DNA of 64,000 nucleotides from Fictibacillus enclensis. Its GTDB lineage: Bacteria; Bacillota; Bacilli; Bacillales; Fictibacillaceae. This document shows, piece after piece, positions 35,818 to 46,026 of the stretch; position 1 is the stretch's first letter; every line of letters begins with the position of its first letter. Location of the stretch: assembly GCF_001457035.1 (NCBI RefSeq), contig NZ_KQ758617.1, positions 1,364,001-1,428,000 of the forward strand, given 5' to 3'. The position numbers and the translations under genes are program-made. The notes beneath the pieces are model-generated. The model was not told the origin of the DNA and did no database searches. It was given only the letters and a program-made list of their open reading frames with translations.

Positions 35818-36537
35818 ATGTTTCAAAATATTAACTATTTAAGCTTTGGAGAAGCAGGGATTCTCCTGGAATTTGGCTCTGTCATGGACAAGAAGGTGAA
35901 TCTTCAAATTCATAATACGGCAAAATGGCTGAACGATCATCCGTTTGACGGCTTTATTGAAACGGTTCCTGCCTATACCACGCTGACTGTTTTATATGAT
36001 CCTATGAAATTTATCCATCCTAATAAGTCAGCGTTTGAACTGGCGGTTGAACAAATCAAAAGAAGGATCGAATCGATGCCGGAAGAAAACGTCACCGTCG
36101 GCCGGACTATTGAAATTCCTGTTTGTTATGGCGGTGACTTTGGCCCTGATCTAGAAAACGTAGCAGGGATCAACAGGCTAAGCCAACAGGAAGTCATATC
36201 AATACATACTGAGAGAACATATTACGTGTATATGCTTGGTTTTGCACCGGGTTTCCCGTTCCTGGGAGGAATGGCAAAGGAGATCGCAGCTCCTCGCCTA
36301 TCATCACCGCGGCTGTCCATTCCAAAAGGAAGTGTCGGCATTGCAGGGGAGCAGACCGGCATTTATCCCATTGAAACACCGGGGGGCTGGCAGCTGATCG
36401 GCAGAACACCGGCAAGGCTTTTTACACCTGACCTGGAAACTCCTGTTTTGTTACAAGCCGGGGATCAAGTTAAATTTTATGAAATTACGCGAGATGAATA
36501 CCATGCAAGGGAGGCTGAACATGAGCATCACGATTGA
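35818..36537 (+). CDS. pxpB: 5-oxoprolinase subunit B (KipI)
   Basis: PxpB, with PxpA and PxpC, opens 5-oxoproline to glutamate with ATP. The 239-residue protein matches the KipI family (ETVPAYTTLTVLYDP, YMLGFAPGFPFLGGM, IPKGSVGIAGEQTGIYP). In B. subtilis KipI also inhibits the sporulation kinase KinA. ATG 35818 has GGAAAGGA upstream; a longer TTG reading at 35800 overlaps that site. It overlaps pxpC by 17 bases. Confidence 0.95.
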   Translation: MFQNINYLSFGEAGILLEFGSVMDKKVNLQIHNTAKWLNDHPFDGFIETVPAYTTLTVLYDPMKFIHPNKSAFELAVEQIKRRIESMPEENVTVGRTIEIPVCYGGDFGPDLENVAGINRLSQQEVISIHTERTYYVYMLGFAPGFPFLGGMAKEIAAPRLSSPRLSIPKGSVGIAGEQTGIYPIETPGGWQLIGRTPARLFTPDLETPVLLQAGDQVKFYEITRDEYHAREAEHEHHD

Positions 36538-37489
36538 TAAACCGGGAATGCTGACAAGCCTTCAGGATTTGGGAAGGTATTCCTATCAGCAATTTGGCGT
36601 AATTGCCAGCGGCGCCATGGACCCTTTCGCACATACCGCAGCCAACCTGCTTGTCGGAAATTCCGAAAATGAAGCGACCCTTGAAGCAACCCTTCTGGGA
36701 CCGCGGATTACGTTTGAAACCGATACCTATATTGCCGTATGCGGAGGGGATCTTACTCCTTCTTTAAATGGCAAACGTATTCAAAACTGGCGGCCTTATA
36801 AGGTGAATAAGGATGATGTCCTTGAATTCGGTAAATGTAAATGGGGATGCAGGGCATATATTGCGGTTGCTGGTGGATTCGATACAGAGCTGGTAATGGG
36901 GAGCAGGAGCACATACCTTCGTGCAGGTATCGGGGGTTATCAGGGAAGAGCGTTGAAAGAGGGAGACCGGTTGAAAACGGGGTCTTTCAAACCAACATTT
37001 AAGCCTGTTTCAGTAAATTGGAAGATGAGCCGGGGCCTGCGAACGGTCTATGAAAATATGGGGCGTATTCGCACGGTAAAAGGCAGGCATTTCGATTACT
37101 TTACATTGGAAAGCCAAAAAGCATTTTTTGAAAAAGAATTTACGATCACCACCAAATCAGACAGAATGGGCTATCGTGCAGAAGGGACATCCCTTCAATT
37201 GGAGCGGAAAGAAGAAATCTTGTCAGAACCCGTATTGTTTGGCACTGTTCAGGTACCGTCTGAAGGAAACCCTATTATATTGATGGCTGACCGGCAAACA
37301 ACCGGAGGCTATCCCAAGATTGCACAGACGGCTTTTGTCGATTTGCCCAAGCTGGCACAGGCCAAGCCGGGGGACAGGATCGTATTTCAGGAAATTTCCG
37401 AAGAGGAAGCACAGATCAATTACATCATTCAAAAAATACAGCTCAACTACTTGCAGACAGGAATTCGACTCAAAAACAGAGAAGGGTGA
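36521..37489 (+). CDS. pxpC: 5-oxoprolinase subunit C (KipA)
   Basis: The 322-residue protein is the biotin-carboxylase-like carbamoyltransferase homologue of the Pxp complex ([50 protein letters not shown]). In B. subtilis KipA counteracts KipI. GGGAGG places the start at ATG 36521, inside the end of pxpB; an in-frame ATG at 36479 lies deeper in pxpB and is less likely. Confidence 0.94.
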   Translation: MSITIDKPGMLTSLQDLGRYSYQQFGVIASGAMDPFAHTAANLLVGNSENEATLEATLLGPRITFETDTYIAVCGGDLTPSLNGKRIQNWRPYKVNKDDVLEFGKCKWGCRAYIAVAGGFDTELVMGSRSTYLRAGIGGYQGRALKEGDRLKTGSFKPTFKPVSVNWKMSRGLRTVYENMGRIRTVKGRHFDYFTLESQKAFFEKEFTITTKSDRMGYRAEGTSLQLERKEEILSEPVLFGTVQVPSEGNPIILMADRQTTGGYPKIAQTAFVDLPKLAQAKPGDRIVFQEISEEEAQINYIIQKIQLNYLQTGIRLKNREG

Positions 37490-37493
37490 GAAC

Positions 37494-38252
37494 ATGCAAT
37501 TTTTGGTGGATATAAACTGTGACATGGGAGAGAGTTTCGGCCGTTATAAAATTGGTCATGATAAAGAAATGATGGAGCATATTTCTTCCGCTAATATTGC
37601 CTGTGGTTTTCATGCGGGGGATCCTTCCATCATGAAGGAGACGGTCAGGCTGGCACTGAATAATAACGTGGCAGTTGGCGCCCATCCCGGGCTCCCTGAT
37701 CTGATTGGTTTTGGCCGCAGGAATTTTTCCCTCACACCTCAGGAAGCTTATGATTATGTACTTTACCAGACAGGTGCATTGCATGCGTTTGTCCAGGCAG
37801 AAGGCGGAAGAATCCGCCATGTCAAGCCCCATGGAGCGCTTTATAACATGGCGGCTGTCAATAAAGACCTGGCCAAAGGGATTGCTGATGCTGTCTATAA
37901 CCTGAATCCTGACATTATTCTTTTCGGACTTGCGGGAAGTGAGCTGATCAATGCGGGTAACGAAGCAGGCCTTCAGACTTGCAGTGAAGTGTTCGCTGAC
38001 AGAACCTATCAGCCGGACGGCACACTCACTCCGAGAAGCCAGCCCGACAGTTTGCTGACAAACGATGAAGACGCCGTGAACCAGGTCATTAAAATGGTCA
38101 AGCAAGGCAAGGTGACCACTCATGCTGGCGATATTTCCATAAAGGCTGAGACCATATGCATTCATGGAGACGGTGAGCACGCACTTTCGTTTGCCGAGAA
38201 AATCAATTCAGCTTTTGAGAAAGAAGGCGTTCAACGCATAAATTACGGATGA
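37494..38252 (+). CDS. pxpA: 5-oxoprolinase subunit A (LamB/YcsF family)
   Basis: The 252-residue PxpA begins with the family motif [16 protein letters not shown] and has [12 protein letters not shown] and [12 protein letters not shown], the conserved Asp/His residues expected at the active site. It starts four bases after pxpC. A longer open frame from 37320 overlaps pxpC and lacks a ribosome site. Confidence 0.96.
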   Translation: MQFLVDINCDMGESFGRYKIGHDKEMMEHISSANIACGFHAGDPSIMKETVRLALNNNVAVGAHPGLPDLIGFGRRNFSLTPQEAYDYVLYQTGALHAFVQAEGGRIRHVKPHGALYNMAAVNKDLAKGIADAVYNLNPDIILFGLAGSELINAGNEAGLQTCSEVFADRTYQPDGTLTPRSQPDSLLTNDEDAVNQVIKMVKQGKVTTHAGDISIKAETICIHGDGEHALSFAEKINSAFEKEGVQRINYG

Positions 38253-38266
38253 AACGAGGAAAACAG

Positions 38267-39442
38267 ATGAAACAAAAAAGCAACTGGCAGCTCCTGCTGG
38301 GAGCGGCATTCCTGATGGCAACGTCTGCCATCGGACCCGGATTTCTAGTACAAACAACAGTTTTTACTCAATCATTGCTTGCAAGTTTTGGGTTTGTTAT
38401 TTTAATATCCATTCTTCTTGATATTGGTGCTCAGCTTAATGTTTGGAGAATCATAGCTGTATCCGAACGTAAGGCCCAGGATATTGCAAATACACTTTTA
38501 CCGGGCCTGGGTTATTTTATCGCCCTGCTTGTCATGATTGGAGGTTTTGCCTTTAATATCGGTAACGTCGGAGGAGCTGGTCTAGGACTGAACGTTATCT
38601 TTGGCGGACTGTCCCCGCAAGCTGGAGCAGCGATCAGCGGAGCAATTGCCATCTCCATCTTTCTGGTGAAGGAAGCGGGCAAAGCGATGGACCGTTTTGC
38701 CCTGATTGCAGGCTTTGTCATGGTCGCTCTCACCGTGTATGTAGCCATTGTTTCAACACCGCCGGTCGGTGAAGCGGTGGTTAAAACGTTTGTTCCCGAT
38801 AAGATTGATATTGCAGCCATTGTTACACTTGTAGGCGGAACAGTCGGAGGCTATATTACGTTTGCCGGCGGACACAGGCTGTTGGACGCTGGTGTCAAGG
38901 GAGAAAAGGCTATTGGGGAAGTGAATAAGAGTGCGGTCTCAGCCATCGGTATTGCTTCCATCATGCGTATTTTTCTTTTCCTGGCGGCACTCGGTGTGAT
39001 TGCAAGTGGCGTAACCCTGGATCCCGGTAATCCTCCTGCATCGGTCTTTAAGCATGCAGCGGGGAATATTGGCTATAAAATATTCGGTATTGTCATGTGG
39101 TCGGCGGCTGTTACCTCCATTGTTGGTGCTGCGTACACGTCAGTATCTTTTATCCGGTCATTTCATCCAAAGCTTGAAAAGTACGGTAACCTGCTCATTG
39201 TAGTTTTTATTCTTTTATCCACGATTATCTTCATCCAAGTCGGGAATCCAGTAAAATTACTCGTGTTCGTCGGCGCCTTAAACGGTTTGATTCTTCCGAT
39301 TACTCTTGGAGTGATGCTGGTTGCCGCTTATAATAAAAATATCGTCGGTTCTTACAAACATCCCCTGTGGATGACGCTTGTTGGCGCTGTTATATCCATT
39401 GGGATGGCAGTGATGGGCGTCATGGCATTTTTGAAACTGTAG
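38267..39442 (+). CDS. ycsG: NRAMP-family transporter, YcsG-like
   Basis: The 391-residue protein has about 10-11 hydrophobic segments. Its place directly after pxpA matches B. subtilis ycsF-ycsG, where it is a candidate importer linked to 5-oxoproline use. It is NRAMP-related, but the substrate may not be a metal. GAGGAAA supports ATG 38267; an ATGA-type start at 38249 overlapping pxpA is the alternative. Confidence 0.87.
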   Translation: MKQKSNWQLLLGAAFLMATSAIGPGFLVQTTVFTQSLLASFGFVILISILLDIGAQLNVWRIIAVSERKAQDIANTLLPGLGYFIALLVMIGGFAFNIGNVGGAGLGLNVIFGGLSPQAGAAISGAIAISIFLVKEAGKAMDRFALIAGFVMVALTVYVAIVSTPPVGEAVVKTFVPDKIDIAAIVTLVGGTVGGYITFAGGHRLLDAGVKGEKAIGEVNKSAVSAIGIASIMRIFLFLAALGVIASGVTLDPGNPPASVFKHAAGNIGYKIFGIVMWSAAVTSIVGAAYTSVSFIRSFHPKLEKYGNLLIVVFILLSTIIFIQVGNPVKLLVFVGALNGLILPITLGVMLVAAYNKNIVGSYKHPLWMTLVGAVISIGMAVMGVMAFLKL

Positions 39443-39454
39443 AGGTGATACCGG

Positions 39455-40021
39455 ATGAAAAGCTTAAACGAGTGGTTTCAGGAAGGTTTAACGAAAGAAG
39501 AATATGTGGATAGCATGACCGTCAACAAGGAGGAACTGCAGTCCATCTATAACCGTTTTACACTTTCCGAGGAAGACAAGGACTTTTACCAGACACTTCC
39601 GAAGCTAGAGCTCAAGGCTGTTGTTCTTACGGCGGACTGGTGTGGGGATGCGATGCTCTGTGTACCCATCATTGAACGGATTGCCGAGTATGCCGGAATT
39701 GAATTGAAATATTTAATTAGAGATGAAAACTTGGAGCTGATGGATCAGTATTTGACAAATAGGACGTCGCGCGCCATTCCAAAGTTTATCTTTATGGATC
39801 AGGATGGGAACGAAAAAGCAGTATGGGGACCAAGAGCGCCAGAGGTGCAAACCCTGATCGAGCAAGAGAGGGGCAACCTTCCTTCCAAAATTGATCCGGC
39901 ATTTGAACAAAAACAGCAGGAGATGTACAGACGCTTTAAAGAAAAACTGACGAGTGATGAAGACCTTTGGCAATCGGTCAATCACAGCGTTAAAAATGAG
40001 TTGGAAAAACTTATAGTTTAA
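39455..40021 (+). CDS. Thioredoxin-like fold protein
   Basis: The 188-residue protein has a thioredoxin-like core (about 50-135): LTADWCGDAMLC at the active-site position and the cis-proline loop AIPKFIFMDQDG. The two cysteines are five residues apart instead of the CXXC of classical thioredoxins, so disulfide chemistry is uncertain. It starts 12 bases after ycsG behind AGAGGTGAT and probably shares its transcript. The substrate is unknown. Confidence 0.8.
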   Translation: MKSLNEWFQEGLTKEEYVDSMTVNKEELQSIYNRFTLSEEDKDFYQTLPKLELKAVVLTADWCGDAMLCVPIIERIAEYAGIELKYLIRDENLELMDQYLTNRTSRAIPKFIFMDQDGNEKAVWGPRAPEVQTLIEQERGNLPSKIDPAFEQKQQEMYRRFKEKLTSDEDLWQSVNHSVKNELEKLIV

Positions 40022-40033
40022 TGTAAAAGACAA

Positions 40034-40065
40034 GGAGCTGCTTAGCAATTTGAGCGGCTTTTTTG
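40034..40065 (+). terminator. Terminator after the thioredoxin-like gene
   Basis: AGCTGCT (40036-40042) pairs with AGCGGCT (40053-40059), with one G-T pair, followed by TTTTTTG. Confidence 0.72.
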
Positions 40066-40147
40066 TTTGGGCAAAGTATTTTGCCTTTCGATCCGACGGC
40101 ACTATAATTGAGTAAGAAAAATCTGATAGAGAATAGGGGTTACTGCC

Positions 40148-41080
40148 ATGAGAAGTCAAAATGAACAAACTGTCGGCATCTGGTACGCTGCACTTTCTTA
40201 TTTGATGTGGGGATTTTTGCCGCTATACTGGAAACCGCTGCAATCCGCTGGTTCAGGTGATGTTTTGGCCCACCGCATCATTTGGTCTTTTATATTTATG
40301 CTGCTGATCATTCTGGTCATGAAAAGAACCTCGGCATTTGTGGGAAATTTGCGGAGCCTGTTTCTTGATAAAAAACATTTCTTTGCCGTGCTGGCTTCTT
40401 CGCTGCTGATCAGTGCCAACTGGCTGATTTACATTTGGGCTGTCAACTCCAACCACGTCGTTGAAGCGAGCCTTGGGTATTATATTAATCCGCTGATCAG
40501 CGTTCTTTTGGGTATCATCGTTTTAAAAGAAAAATTGAATGCATGGCAGGTGGCCTCTTTTGTTGTTGCCCTGGCCGGCGTTGGCCTTTTGACGTTTCAG
40601 TATGGGAGATTCCCATGGGTTGCATTATCGCTTGCATTAAGCTTTGGCTTATACGGGCTGGCCAAAAAGGTAGGAAGCTTCGATTCTATTATTGGACTGA
40701 CGTATGAAACGATGTTTGTAACGCCTCTGGCGCTCGCCTATATCGTTTTCGCGCAGCAAAGGGGTACAGAAGCCTTCGCCGCCCAAAACAGCACTGTGAC
40801 CCTGTTACTAATGGGAGCGGGGGTCGTCACGGCGATTCCATTGCTTTGCTTTGCCCAGGGAGCGAAACGCATCTCTCTTTCCATGATCGGGTTTCTGCAA
40901 TATATAGCTCCTACGATCATGCTTATTTTGGGCGTTTTCTTGTATCATGAGGATTTTTCGAAGACGCGTCTGTTTTCTTTTTTCCTGATTTGGCTGGCAC
41001 TAATTATCTTTTCATTTTCCAAAACAAGGTGGCTGGCCCGCTTACAGCCTAAAAATAAGCAGAAAACATACGGAATATGA
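40148..41080 (+). CDS. rarD: RarD family EamA transporter
   Basis: The 310-residue protein has ten hydrophobic segments and RarD motifs (SYLMWGFLPLYWKPL near the start, YYINPLISVLLGIIVLKEKL in the middle, LQYIAPTIMLILGVFLYHE near the end). RarD is named for chloramphenicol sensitivity in other bacteria; its transported substrate is not settled. Monocistronic by context. Confidence 0.93.
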   Translation: MRSQNEQTVGIWYAALSYLMWGFLPLYWKPLQSAGSGDVLAHRIIWSFIFMLLIILVMKRTSAFVGNLRSLFLDKKHFFAVLASSLLISANWLIYIWAVNSNHVVEASLGYYINPLISVLLGIIVLKEKLNAWQVASFVVALAGVGLLTFQYGRFPWVALSLALSFGLYGLAKKVGSFDSIIGLTYETMFVTPLALAYIVFAQQRGTEAFAAQNSTVTLLLMGAGVVTAIPLLCFAQGAKRISLSMIGFLQYIAPTIMLILGVFLYHEDFSKTRLFSFFLIWLALIIFSFSKTRWLARLQPKNKQKTYGI

Positions 41081-41133
41081 CAATTTTCGGCCGGAATTCG
41101 TAACTTCCGGTCATTTTTCTTGTAACTTTACTT

Positions 41134-41161
41134 TTGACCTATGCTCAGACTGTGCTAAAAT
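41134..41161 (+). promoter_or_regulatory. Promoter of odhAB
   Basis: TTGACC (41134-41139), a 16-base spacer and TAAAAT (41156-41161). The start site would fall near 41168, leaving a leader of about 230 bases. Confidence 0.72.
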
Positions 41162-41166
41162 AACCA

Positions 41167-41180
41167 TGAAAACGTTTAAT
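41167..41180. promoter_or_regulatory. cre-like CcpA site over the odhA transcription start
   Basis: TGAAAACGTTTAAT matches 12 of 14 positions of TGWAANCGNTNWCA, with both mismatches at the 3' end, and has the AAAACGTTT core. It covers the predicted start site, where CcpA would repress. Glucose repression of odhAB is known in B. subtilis. Confidence 0.5.
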
Positions 41181-41282
41181 ACAGAAGTTCGACATATACC
41201 TTCGCTTTAATGCAAAAGAGAGAAATTTACCGAGATTTGTAAAAAATCGTTTTGTTGTTGTACATTCAGGGGATGTAATTCA

Positions 41283-41399
41283 ATGAAGTTAGGTTTGCTT
41301 TTGCGATTAAAAACAGGCATTTTGAGAACTTCTAGTCGTTCTCCTAGTAAAGATGTTAAAATTTGCAATTATAATGCAGCAGGGGGTATCAACCGATGA
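41283..41399 (+). CDS. Possible 38-residue leader ORF before odhA
   Basis: An ATG at 41283, nine bases after AGGGGAT, opens 38 codons (beginning [20 protein letters not shown]) that end in a TGA overlapping the odhA start as ATGA. The odhA ribosome site AGGGGGT is inside the leader ORF, so its translation would sweep through it. The N-terminus is basic and partly hydrophobic. Whether it is translated is unproven. Confidence 0.4.
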   Translation: MKLGLLLRLKTGILRTSSRSPSKDVKICNYNAAGGINR

Positions 41400-44275
41400 G
41401 TACAAACCGTCCAAGCCAGGATTCTCCTTGGCAGGGATTCTACGGACCGAACCTTGGTTATGTCATTGAACTGTTTGAGCAGTATTCAGCTGATCCCAGT
41501 TCAGTTGATGAGGAACTAAGAAAACAGTTTGAAGAGTGGGGTCCGCCACCATCTTCTGATGAAGCAAATCAAGAATCTGCCAACTTTCAACAAGCACAAA
41601 GCGGAACATCCATCAGAAAAATCGTGGCAGCTTCAAAACTCGCTGAGAATATCCGTGTTTACGGACATTTAGCAGCTGAAATTCATCCCCTTGAAGAAGT
41701 GTCTAAAGACATTAAACTGCTTGATCCATCCCATTATGGGCTAAGTGAGGCGGACTTGAAAACGATTCCAGCCTCTTTGATTTGGGCGGAAGCACCAAGA
41801 GACGTTCAAAATGGCCTGGAAGCCATCCAGCGTTTGAAGGATATCTATACAAAGTCCATGGCATACGAATTCAGCCATGTGCATGTAGAGGAAGAACAAA
41901 CCTGGTTAAATAATATGGTGGAATCAGGATATATTTATCCTGATATGACAAATGAAGAAAAGATTGAATTATTACAGCGCCTGACTGAAGTGGAAGGCTT
42001 TGAAAAGTTTTTGCACAAAACATTTGTAGGGCAAAAACGTTTCTCCATTGAAGGATTGGATATTCTTGTGCCAATGCTTGATGATATGATTCATCAAAGC
42101 GTGAAAGGCGGCACCAGCAACATCATGATCGGTATGGCTCACCGCGGCCGGCTGAATGTGCTTGCCCATACTTTAGGCAAGCCGTACGAGAAGATTTTTG
42201 CAGAATTCCATCATTCGCCGAACAAGGAGCTTATTCCTTCTGAAGGTTCCAGAGGCATTAACTTTGGCTGGACAGGAGACGTTAAATACCACCTTGGTGC
42301 AGACCGCTCCATCGAGGAATCCAGCACAGCAAGAGCAACACTTACATTGGCAAATAACCCATCCCACCTTGAATTTGTTAATCCGGTGGTTTGCGGATAT
42401 ACACGAGCCGCTCAAGAGGTGCGTACAGAGCCAGGCTATCCAAAGCAGGACGTAAATAAATCATTTGCGATTTCCATTCATGGGGATGCGGCTTTTCCTG
42501 GTGAGGGAATCGTTGCTGAAACCCTGAACCTCAGCAGGCTCAGAGGGTATCAGACAGGCGGTTCGGTTCATATCATCGCCAACAACATGATTGGTTTTAC
42601 AACCGAGAGTGCGGATTCGCGTTCTACGAAATATTCAAGTGACCTGGCAAAAGGATTCGAAATTCCGATTGTTCACGTGAACGCTGATGATCCGATTGCG
42701 TGTATCGCAGCCGTAACGCTCGCTTATCAATACCGTATGCGGTTCCAAAAAGACTTCCTGATTGATCTGATTGGATACAGACGTTTTGGTCACAACGAAA
42801 TGGATGATCCAGCTGTTACCCAGCCGGAAAAATACGAAAAAGTAAACAACCATCCTACCGTCCGCGCCCTGTTCGCCAAGCAATTGGAAGCTGATGGCGT
42901 TATTCCTGAAGGAAAAGGCGACGAGATGGATAATGAAGTACAACAAAAACTTCAGGCGGAATATGAAAAAGTAAAAGGCGTTTCAAAAGACGGAGAAGTA
43001 AAAGATGTGGAGGTTCCTGAGTCCATTGTAAAAGGAATCCCGGCAGTGGATACTTCTGTTGCTTTAGATCAATTGAAAGAGATCAACCAGGCCCTTCTTG
43101 AACGTCCGGAAGGATTCACCGTTTATCCTAAACTGGAGAGAATTCTGGCGAGACGAGGAAATGCATTGGATGAAGGCAACAAAGTCGATTGGGCTTTGGC
43201 TGAAACCCTTGCGTTTGCATCCATCCTGAGTGACGGAACACCTATCCGCATTACCGGCCAGGATTCTGAACGTGGAACGTTTGCCCAGCGTCACCTTGTC
43301 TTGCATGACAGCAAAAACGGCAAGCTGTTTTCACCACTTCACTATATCCCGCAGGTGAAAGCGTCATTCGGCATTCATAACAGTCCGCTTTCTGAAGCAT
43401 CTGTTGTTGGATTTGAGTACGGTTATAACGTGTTTGCTCCAGAAACGCTTGTTCTTTGGGAAGCACAATATGGTGACTTCGCAAATGCGGCGCAAGTTTT
43501 ATTCGACCAATTTGTCTCTGCAGGACGAGCTAAATGGGGTCAAAAGTCAGGACTCGTTCTTCTTCTGCCACATGGTTACGAAGGACAAGGGCCAGAGCAC
43601 TCCAGCGGCCGTATTGAACGTTTCCTTCAATTGGCTGCAGAAAACAACTGGACTGTAGCGAATCTTTCAAGCGCTGCACAGTATTTCCACATTCTTCGCC
43701 GCCAGGCTGCTATTCTTGGAAAGGATGAGGTTCGACCGCTGGTTATTATGACACCGAAGAGCCTGCTTAGAAATCCAAGAACATCTTCTCCTGGAGAGCT
43801 CCTTGGCACTGGACAATTTAATCCAGTTGTTGAACAAGAAGGACTTGGAAAGAACACGGATAAGGTAAAACGAATCGTGCTGTCTACGGGGAAAGTGGCA
43901 ATCGACCTTGCTACAGAAGCAGATGGAAAAACGGAAAAGCTGGATCATCTACATGTTTTACGTGTTGAGCAGCTGTATCCGTTCCCTAAAAATGAAATCA
44001 AGGCCATTTTTGATCGCTACCCTCATCTTGAGGAAGTCGCTTGGGTACAGGAAGAGCCGAAAAACATGGGGTCTTGGGCTTACATTGAGTCCAAATTGCG
44101 TGCCCTTGCACCGGCTGGCGCTACTGTTAAGTACATTGGACGCCCTGACCGGTCCAGCCCTTCAGGCGGAGATCCTGATATCCATAAAAAAGAACAAGAA
44201 CGTATCGTGACAGTTGCATTACGAGCGGAGCAAGTAAAACCGATAACTCAAGAGGGAGGCAATGAACGTGATTGA
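41396..44275 (+). CDS. odhA: 2-oxoglutarate dehydrogenase E1 component
   Basis: This ThDP enzyme (959 residues) decarboxylates 2-oxoglutarate in the TCA cycle and passes the succinyl group to OdhB. It has the N-terminal E1o region, [18 protein letters not shown], and the ThDP/Mg motif [18 protein letters not shown] ending IIANN. The C-terminal part contains the transketolase-like pyrimidine domain ([21 protein letters not shown]). A 14-base overlap couples it to odhB. Confidence 0.98.
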   Translation: MSTNRPSQDSPWQGFYGPNLGYVIELFEQYSADPSSVDEELRKQFEEWGPPPSSDEANQESANFQQAQSGTSIRKIVAASKLAENIRVYGHLAAEIHPLEEVSKDIKLLDPSHYGLSEADLKTIPASLIWAEAPRDVQNGLEAIQRLKDIYTKSMAYEFSHVHVEEEQTWLNNMVESGYIYPDMTNEEKIELLQRLTEVEGFEKFLHKTFVGQKRFSIEGLDILVPMLDDMIHQSVKGGTSNIMIGMAHRGRLNVLAHTLGKPYEKIFAEFHHSPNKELIPSEGSRGINFGWTGDVKYHLGADRSIEESSTARATLTLANNPSHLEFVNPVVCGYTRAAQEVRTEPGYPKQDVNKSFAISIHGDAAFPGEGIVAETLNLSRLRGYQTGGSVHIIANNMIGFTTESADSRSTKYSSDLAKGFEIPIVHVNADDPIACIAAVTLAYQYRMRFQKDFLIDLIGYRRFGHNEMDDPAVTQPEKYEKVNNHPTVRALFAKQLEADGVIPEGKGDEMDNEVQQKLQAEYEKVKGVSKDGEVKDVEVPESIVKGIPAVDTSVALDQLKEINQALLERPEGFTVYPKLERILARRGNALDEGNKVDWALAETLAFASILSDGTPIRITGQDSERGTFAQRHLVLHDSKNGKLFSPLHYIPQVKASFGIHNSPLSEASVVGFEYGYNVFAPETLVLWEAQYGDFANAAQVLFDQFVSAGRAKWGQKSGLVLLLPHGYEGQGPEHSSGRIERFLQLAAENNWTVANLSSAAQYFHILRRQAAILGKDEVRPLVIMTPKSLLRNPRTSSPGELLGTGQFNPVVEQEGLGKNTDKVKRIVLSTGKVAIDLATEADGKTEKLDHLHVLRVEQLYPFPKNEIKAIFDRYPHLEEVAWVQEEPKNMGSWAYIESKLRALAPAGATVKYIGRPDRSSPSGGDPDIHKKEQERIVTVALRAEQVKPITQEGGNERD

Positions 44276-45557
44276 AATTAAAGTACCAGAATTAGCAGAA
44301 TCCATCTCAGAAGGAACAATCGCACAATGGCTGAAAAATGTTGGTGACAACGTAAAGAAGGGCGATAACATCGTCGAGCTTGAAACGGATAAAGTCAATA
44401 TTGAAATCAGCGCTGACTATGATGGTATTATCCAGGAAGTTCTTCGTGAAGAAGGCGATACCGTTGAAGTGGGAGACGTTATTGCTGTATTGAAAGAAAA
44501 TGGAGAAGCTGGCGGTGAAGCAACACAAGCTCCCGAAGCTGCTGAAAGCAAAGAGGAAGCAAAACAGCCTGCAGTTGAACCTATTGGAACTGCACAGGAA
44601 AAGCAGCCGCAAGAAACCCAGCCAGCTGAAGAGCGAAAAGAAACAGATCGTCCATTGGCATCTCCGGCAGCACGCAAGCTTGCTCGTGAGCTTGGCATTG
44701 ACCTTTCCAAGGTTGAAGCACGTGACCCGCTTGGACGCGTACGCCCTGAAGATGTAAAAGCAGCATCCGAAAAAGCTGCCCAGCCGGAACAAAAACCAGC
44801 AAAGGCACCTGAGAAGAAACCGGCAAGTGCTCCTAAAACTGCGGATGTACCAGGAAAACCGGTAGAACGCATGAAGCTTTCCCGCCGTCGTCAAACGATT
44901 GCTAAGCGACTGGTTGAAGTTCAGCAAACTGCTGCAATGCTAACCACGTTTAACGAAGTAGACATGACTGCGATCAACGACATCCGTAAACGCAGAAAAG
45001 ACGCTTTCCTGCAGCAGAACGATGTAAAGCTGGGCTATATGTCTTTCTTTACAAAAGCGGTTGTCGGCGCATTGAAGCAGTTCCCGCTTCTTAACGCTGA
45101 AATCCAGGGAGATGAAGTGCTTCTTAAGAAGTTCTATGACATCGGAATCGCAGTTGGTGCTGAAGAAGGGCTTGTAGTACCAGTTGTACGTGATGCTGAC
45201 AAGCTTTCTTTTGCCGGTATTGAAAAAGAAATTCTTTCTCTTGGTAAAAAAGCAAGAGACAACAAATTGACGCTTTCCGAGCTTCAAGGCGGTACGTTTA
45301 CGATCACCAACGGCGGAATCTTTGGTTCCCTAATGTCCACTCCGATTTTGAATGCCCCACAAGTTGGTATTCTCGGAATGCACGGCATTAAATTACGTCC
45401 TGTAGCCATTGACGCAGAACGTATGGAAAACCGTCCAATGATGTATATTGCTCTTTCTTATGATCACCGTATCGTTGATGGACGTGAGGCAGTAAGCTTC
45501 CTTGCAAAAGTAAAAGAAATGCTCGAAGATCCTGAATCACTATTGCTTCAGGGCTGA
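44262..45557 (+). CDS. odhB: 2-oxoglutarate dehydrogenase E2 (dihydrolipoyl succinyltransferase)
   Basis: The 431-residue E2 core has an N-terminal lipoyl domain (about 1-78, lipoyl lysine in [11 protein letters not shown]), an Ala/Pro/Glu/Lys-rich linker, a peripheral subunit-binding domain (about 128-165, [19 protein letters not shown]) and a C-terminal acyltransferase domain with [12 protein letters not shown] (catalytic His and Asp). GGGAGG supports ATG 44262 inside odhA; a GTG six bases on is possible. E3 is not encoded nearby. Confidence 0.98.
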   Translation: MNVIEIKVPELAESISEGTIAQWLKNVGDNVKKGDNIVELETDKVNIEISADYDGIIQEVLREEGDTVEVGDVIAVLKENGEAGGEATQAPEAAESKEEAKQPAVEPIGTAQEKQPQETQPAEERKETDRPLASPAARKLARELGIDLSKVEARDPLGRVRPEDVKAASEKAAQPEQKPAKAPEKKPASAPKTADVPGKPVERMKLSRRRQTIAKRLVEVQQTAAMLTTFNEVDMTAINDIRKRRKDAFLQQNDVKLGYMSFFTKAVVGALKQFPLLNAEIQGDEVLLKKFYDIGIAVGAEEGLVVPVVRDADKLSFAGIEKEILSLGKKARDNKLTLSELQGGTFTITNGGIFGSLMSTPILNAPQVGILGMHGIKLRPVAIDAERMENRPMMYIALSYDHRIVDGREAVSFLAKVKEMLEDPESLLLQG

Positions 45558-45563
45558 TTTGAT

Positions 45564-45599
45564 GACGCTGGGGGAAAGGTTTCCCTGGCGTTTTTTATT
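45564..45599 (+). terminator. Terminator of odhAB
   Basis: ACGC-TGGGGGAAA pairs with TTTCCCT-GGCGT, followed by TTTTTT. Confidence 0.85.
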
Positions 45600-45675
45600 T
45601 GCAAAAATGTAGGCAAAAGAATGCTCCCGCATTACAATAGGATAGAGAAAATAAAAAACAAAGGGGTTGTATCCT

Positions 45676-45921
45676 ATGGGCATGCCGATGGAATTGAACA
45701 CAATGATCGTGACAAAGAATAAAGAAATTCGGTTGAAATCATCAAACCTATACACACTGACAAAAGAAGGTTACCGACTTTACCCGCTGGATATTCCGCT
45801 GGAAATTCGCAAAACAAAAGAAACCAAGCCAGTAGCGATTGCAAAAATCAACGAAATGACTTGGAAGAACGGCAAAACAGAGCTTACTTATGAACTGCTT
45901 GACTTGAATACGGTAAATTAA
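45676..45921 (+). CDS. DUF2584 family small protein
   Basis: The 81-residue protein begins MGMPMELNTMIVTK behind AAAGGGG. The pattern, the YRLYPLDIPLEIR centre and the length match the DUF2584 family of Bacillaceae, which has no known role. It is soluble, with no signal peptide. An upstream in-frame TTG at 45667 is less well placed. Confidence 0.8.
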   Translation: MGMPMELNTMIVTKNKEIRLKSSNLYTLTKEGYRLYPLDIPLEIRKTKETKPVAIAKINEMTWKNGKTELTYELLDLNTVN

Positions 45922-45965
45922 TAAATCAAAAATCGAAATATGTCGAATGGAAGTACGATAAAATC

Positions 45966-46015
45966 CCCCTTTTAGCGAAATGATATGTATAGAGCTCAAT
46001 CTACAGTAAAAGGGG
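45966..46015 (+). promoter_or_regulatory. Leader inverted repeat covering the ribosome site of the MurE-like gene
   Basis: CCCCTTTTA (45966-45974) is the exact reverse complement of TAAAAGGGG (46007-46015), with a 32-base loop. The right arm contains the AAAGGGG ribosome site of the following gene, so the hairpin would hide it. Confidence 0.5.
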
Positions 46016-46026
46016 AGCACGCAAGC

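Noticed and set aside
37470-38180. A 236-codon minus-strand frame opposite pxpA
   Set aside because: pxpA on the plus strand has all family motifs and a ribosome site; the reverse frame has neither.
44307-44927. A 206-codon minus-strand frame opposite odhB
   Set aside because: It is opposite the Ala/Lys/Glu-rich lipoyl linker of odhB and gives a Cys/Phe-rich nonsense protein.
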